Assembly (NCBI GenBank): GCA_012965455.1
Contig: DTSG01000028.1
Coordinates: 1 to 5,818, forward strand
DNA from: Planctomycetaceae bacterium
Lineage (GTDB): Bacteria > Planctomycetota > Planctomycetia > Pirellulales > Pirellulaceae
Length of the DNA stretch: 5,818 bases
Reading direction: 5' to 3'
This document shows positions 5,176 to 5,818 of this stretch, one piece after another. A model generated the notes under the pieces. It was not told the DNA's origin. It did no database searches and saw only the letters and a program-made list of their open reading frames with translations. Each line of letters opens with the position of its first letter. Within the stretch, counting starts at the first letter, position 1. Made by a program: the position numbers and the translations under genes.

Positions 5176-5818
5176 TTAACCCAACTTCCATCCTGCACGG
5201 TATTCCCGATGGACAAACTGATCCGCATTGGGGCAGTTTGTGGCTTTCATCGTCTGGGCGTCCCAGATCAATTTCTGGCCAGCGCGATAGGCGACATTGC
5301 CCAGATGATTCGCTTCGGTCAACCAGCCGGCATACTCAAAATTGCAGGTCGTTGGATCGCCTGTTTTACAAGCGTGAATCCATTCGGCATGATGCCCGCG
5401 TGAAGCGGGAATCGATTTTTCAGGGCGAGTATAGTCTGCAAATTCGTCCGTCGGCAGTAACAGGTGCTTACCGTAGTCGGACAACAACATTCCCTTGCTT
5501 CCCACAAATAACATTCCGCTGCCCCACTGAGGTATCTTTTTATCGATCCACAATTGCGGTTTATAGGTTCCTTGATACCACTTTAGCGTGGTTGCTGGCT
5601 GCTCGCCTTGCTGTTCATATGTGTAAGTCGCCGTCATCGATGCTGGTGCAATCTCTCGATGTACCGCTGGTCCAGTAGCTTCGATCGTCGTGGGAGCTTT
5701 CAGTTTCAATGCCCAAAATGGCAAGTCAACAAAGTGACTACCGAGGTCGGACATTGTACCGTTGCCAAAATCCCACCAGCGATACCATTTAGGACCAGGG
5801 AAGTAGACGTTATTGAAC
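5176..5818 (-). CDS. Gfo/Idh/MocA family oxidoreductase, C-terminal part (5' end outside window)
   Basis: The reading frame is open from the window edge to TAA at 5176-5178, giving 213 visible residues. It is the C-terminal substrate-binding half; the NAD(P)-binding Rossmann half lies beyond the edge. The Met encoded at 5752-5754 is internal, because recognisable family sequence precedes it: FPGPKWYRWWDFGNGT runs straight into MSDLGSHFVDLPFWALKL. This contains the family's G-x3-D-x3-H motif (visible residues Gly20, Asp24, His28), where the His is the presumed catalytic residue by analogy with inositol dehydrogenase. The tail (HHAEWIHACKTGDP, then LGNVAYRAGQKLIWD, then TNCPNADQFVHREYRAGWKL) is the standard ending of the large planctomycete paralogue group, several of which are exported. 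Such enzymes oxidise or reduce sugars and related polyols; the substrate here cannot be read. It heads an apparent two-gene unit with the GIY-YIG gene three bases downstream. Confidence 0.93.
   Translation of the reverse strand, partial: FNNVYFPGPKWYRWWDFGNGTMSDLGSHFVDLPFWALKLKAPTTIEATGPAVHREIAPASMTATYTYEQQGEQPATTLKWYQGTYKPQLWIDKKIPQWGSGMLFVGSKGMLLSDYGKHLLLPTDEFADYTRPEKSIPASRGHHAEWIHACKTGDPTTCNFEYAGWLTEANHLGNVAYRAGQKLIWDAQTMKATNCPNADQFVHREYRAGWKLG

Noticed and set aside
5238..5678. A 146-codon plus-strand frame
   Set aside because: It is antisense to the Gfo/Idh/MocA C-terminal region, which is unambiguous by motif.
5752..5754. ATG as start of a 192-residue protein on the minus strand
   Set aside because: The same frame continues upstream to the window edge with recognisable oxidoreductase sequence (WYRWWDFGNGT), so this Met is internal to a longer gene.

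Overview
The window looks like chromosomal DNA from a planctomycete, probably a marine Pirellulales-type lineage. I infer this from the protein families, not from a database match. A secreted Pirellula/Verrucomicrobium-type 'membrane-bound dehydrogenase' with a HEAT tail, a Tat-exported DUF3500 protein and a Gfo/Idh/MocA oxidoreductase with the planctomycete-style C-terminus are a typical combination for that phylum. Intergenic regions are AT-richer than the genes. Shine-Dalgarno sequences are mostly absent, with one exception at 3817-3822.

Layout. (1) Positions 47-2533, minus strand: an 828-residue secreted beta-propeller/HEAT protein that ends without the CxxCH cytochrome domain often fused to this family. 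(2) Positions 2534-2725: a 192-base divergent promoter region holding two adjacent perfect palindromes (2580-2592 and 2596-2607) and a consensus TATAAT at 2686-2691. (3) Positions 2726-3742, plus strand: a zinc-dependent deacylase of the succinylglutamate desuccinylase/aspartoacylase family, closest by motif memory to DoeB, the N-acetyl-diaminobutyrate deacetylase of ectoine breakdown. (4) Positions 3743-3829: an 87-base AT-rich gap with two TATAAT hexamers and a clear Shine-Dalgarno. (5) Positions 3830-4888, plus strand: a Tat-exported DUF3500 protein of unknown function. (6) Positions 4903-5172, minus strand: a small GIY-YIG (YhbQ/UPF0213-like) protein with a GTG start. It lies three bases after (7) positions 5176-5818, minus strand: the C-terminal part of a Gfo/Idh/MocA oxidoreductase whose 5' end is outside the window.

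How they fit together. The oxidoreductase and the GIY-YIG gene are almost certainly co-transcribed, and they converge on the DUF3500 gene with only 14 bases between stop codons. The deacylase and DUF3500 genes share a strand, but DUF3500 has its own plausible promoter signals and ribosome binding site. The secreted dehydrogenase and the oxidoreductase belong to families expanded in planctomycetes and often linked to carbohydrate or sugar-derivative breakdown, but nothing here gives a substrate. No mobile element, CRISPR array, tRNA, rRNA or obvious defence system was seen. I did not find a convincing new multi-gene system. The points most worth a second look are the paired palindromes, the missing heme domain and the DoeB-like enzyme without visible ectoine genes.
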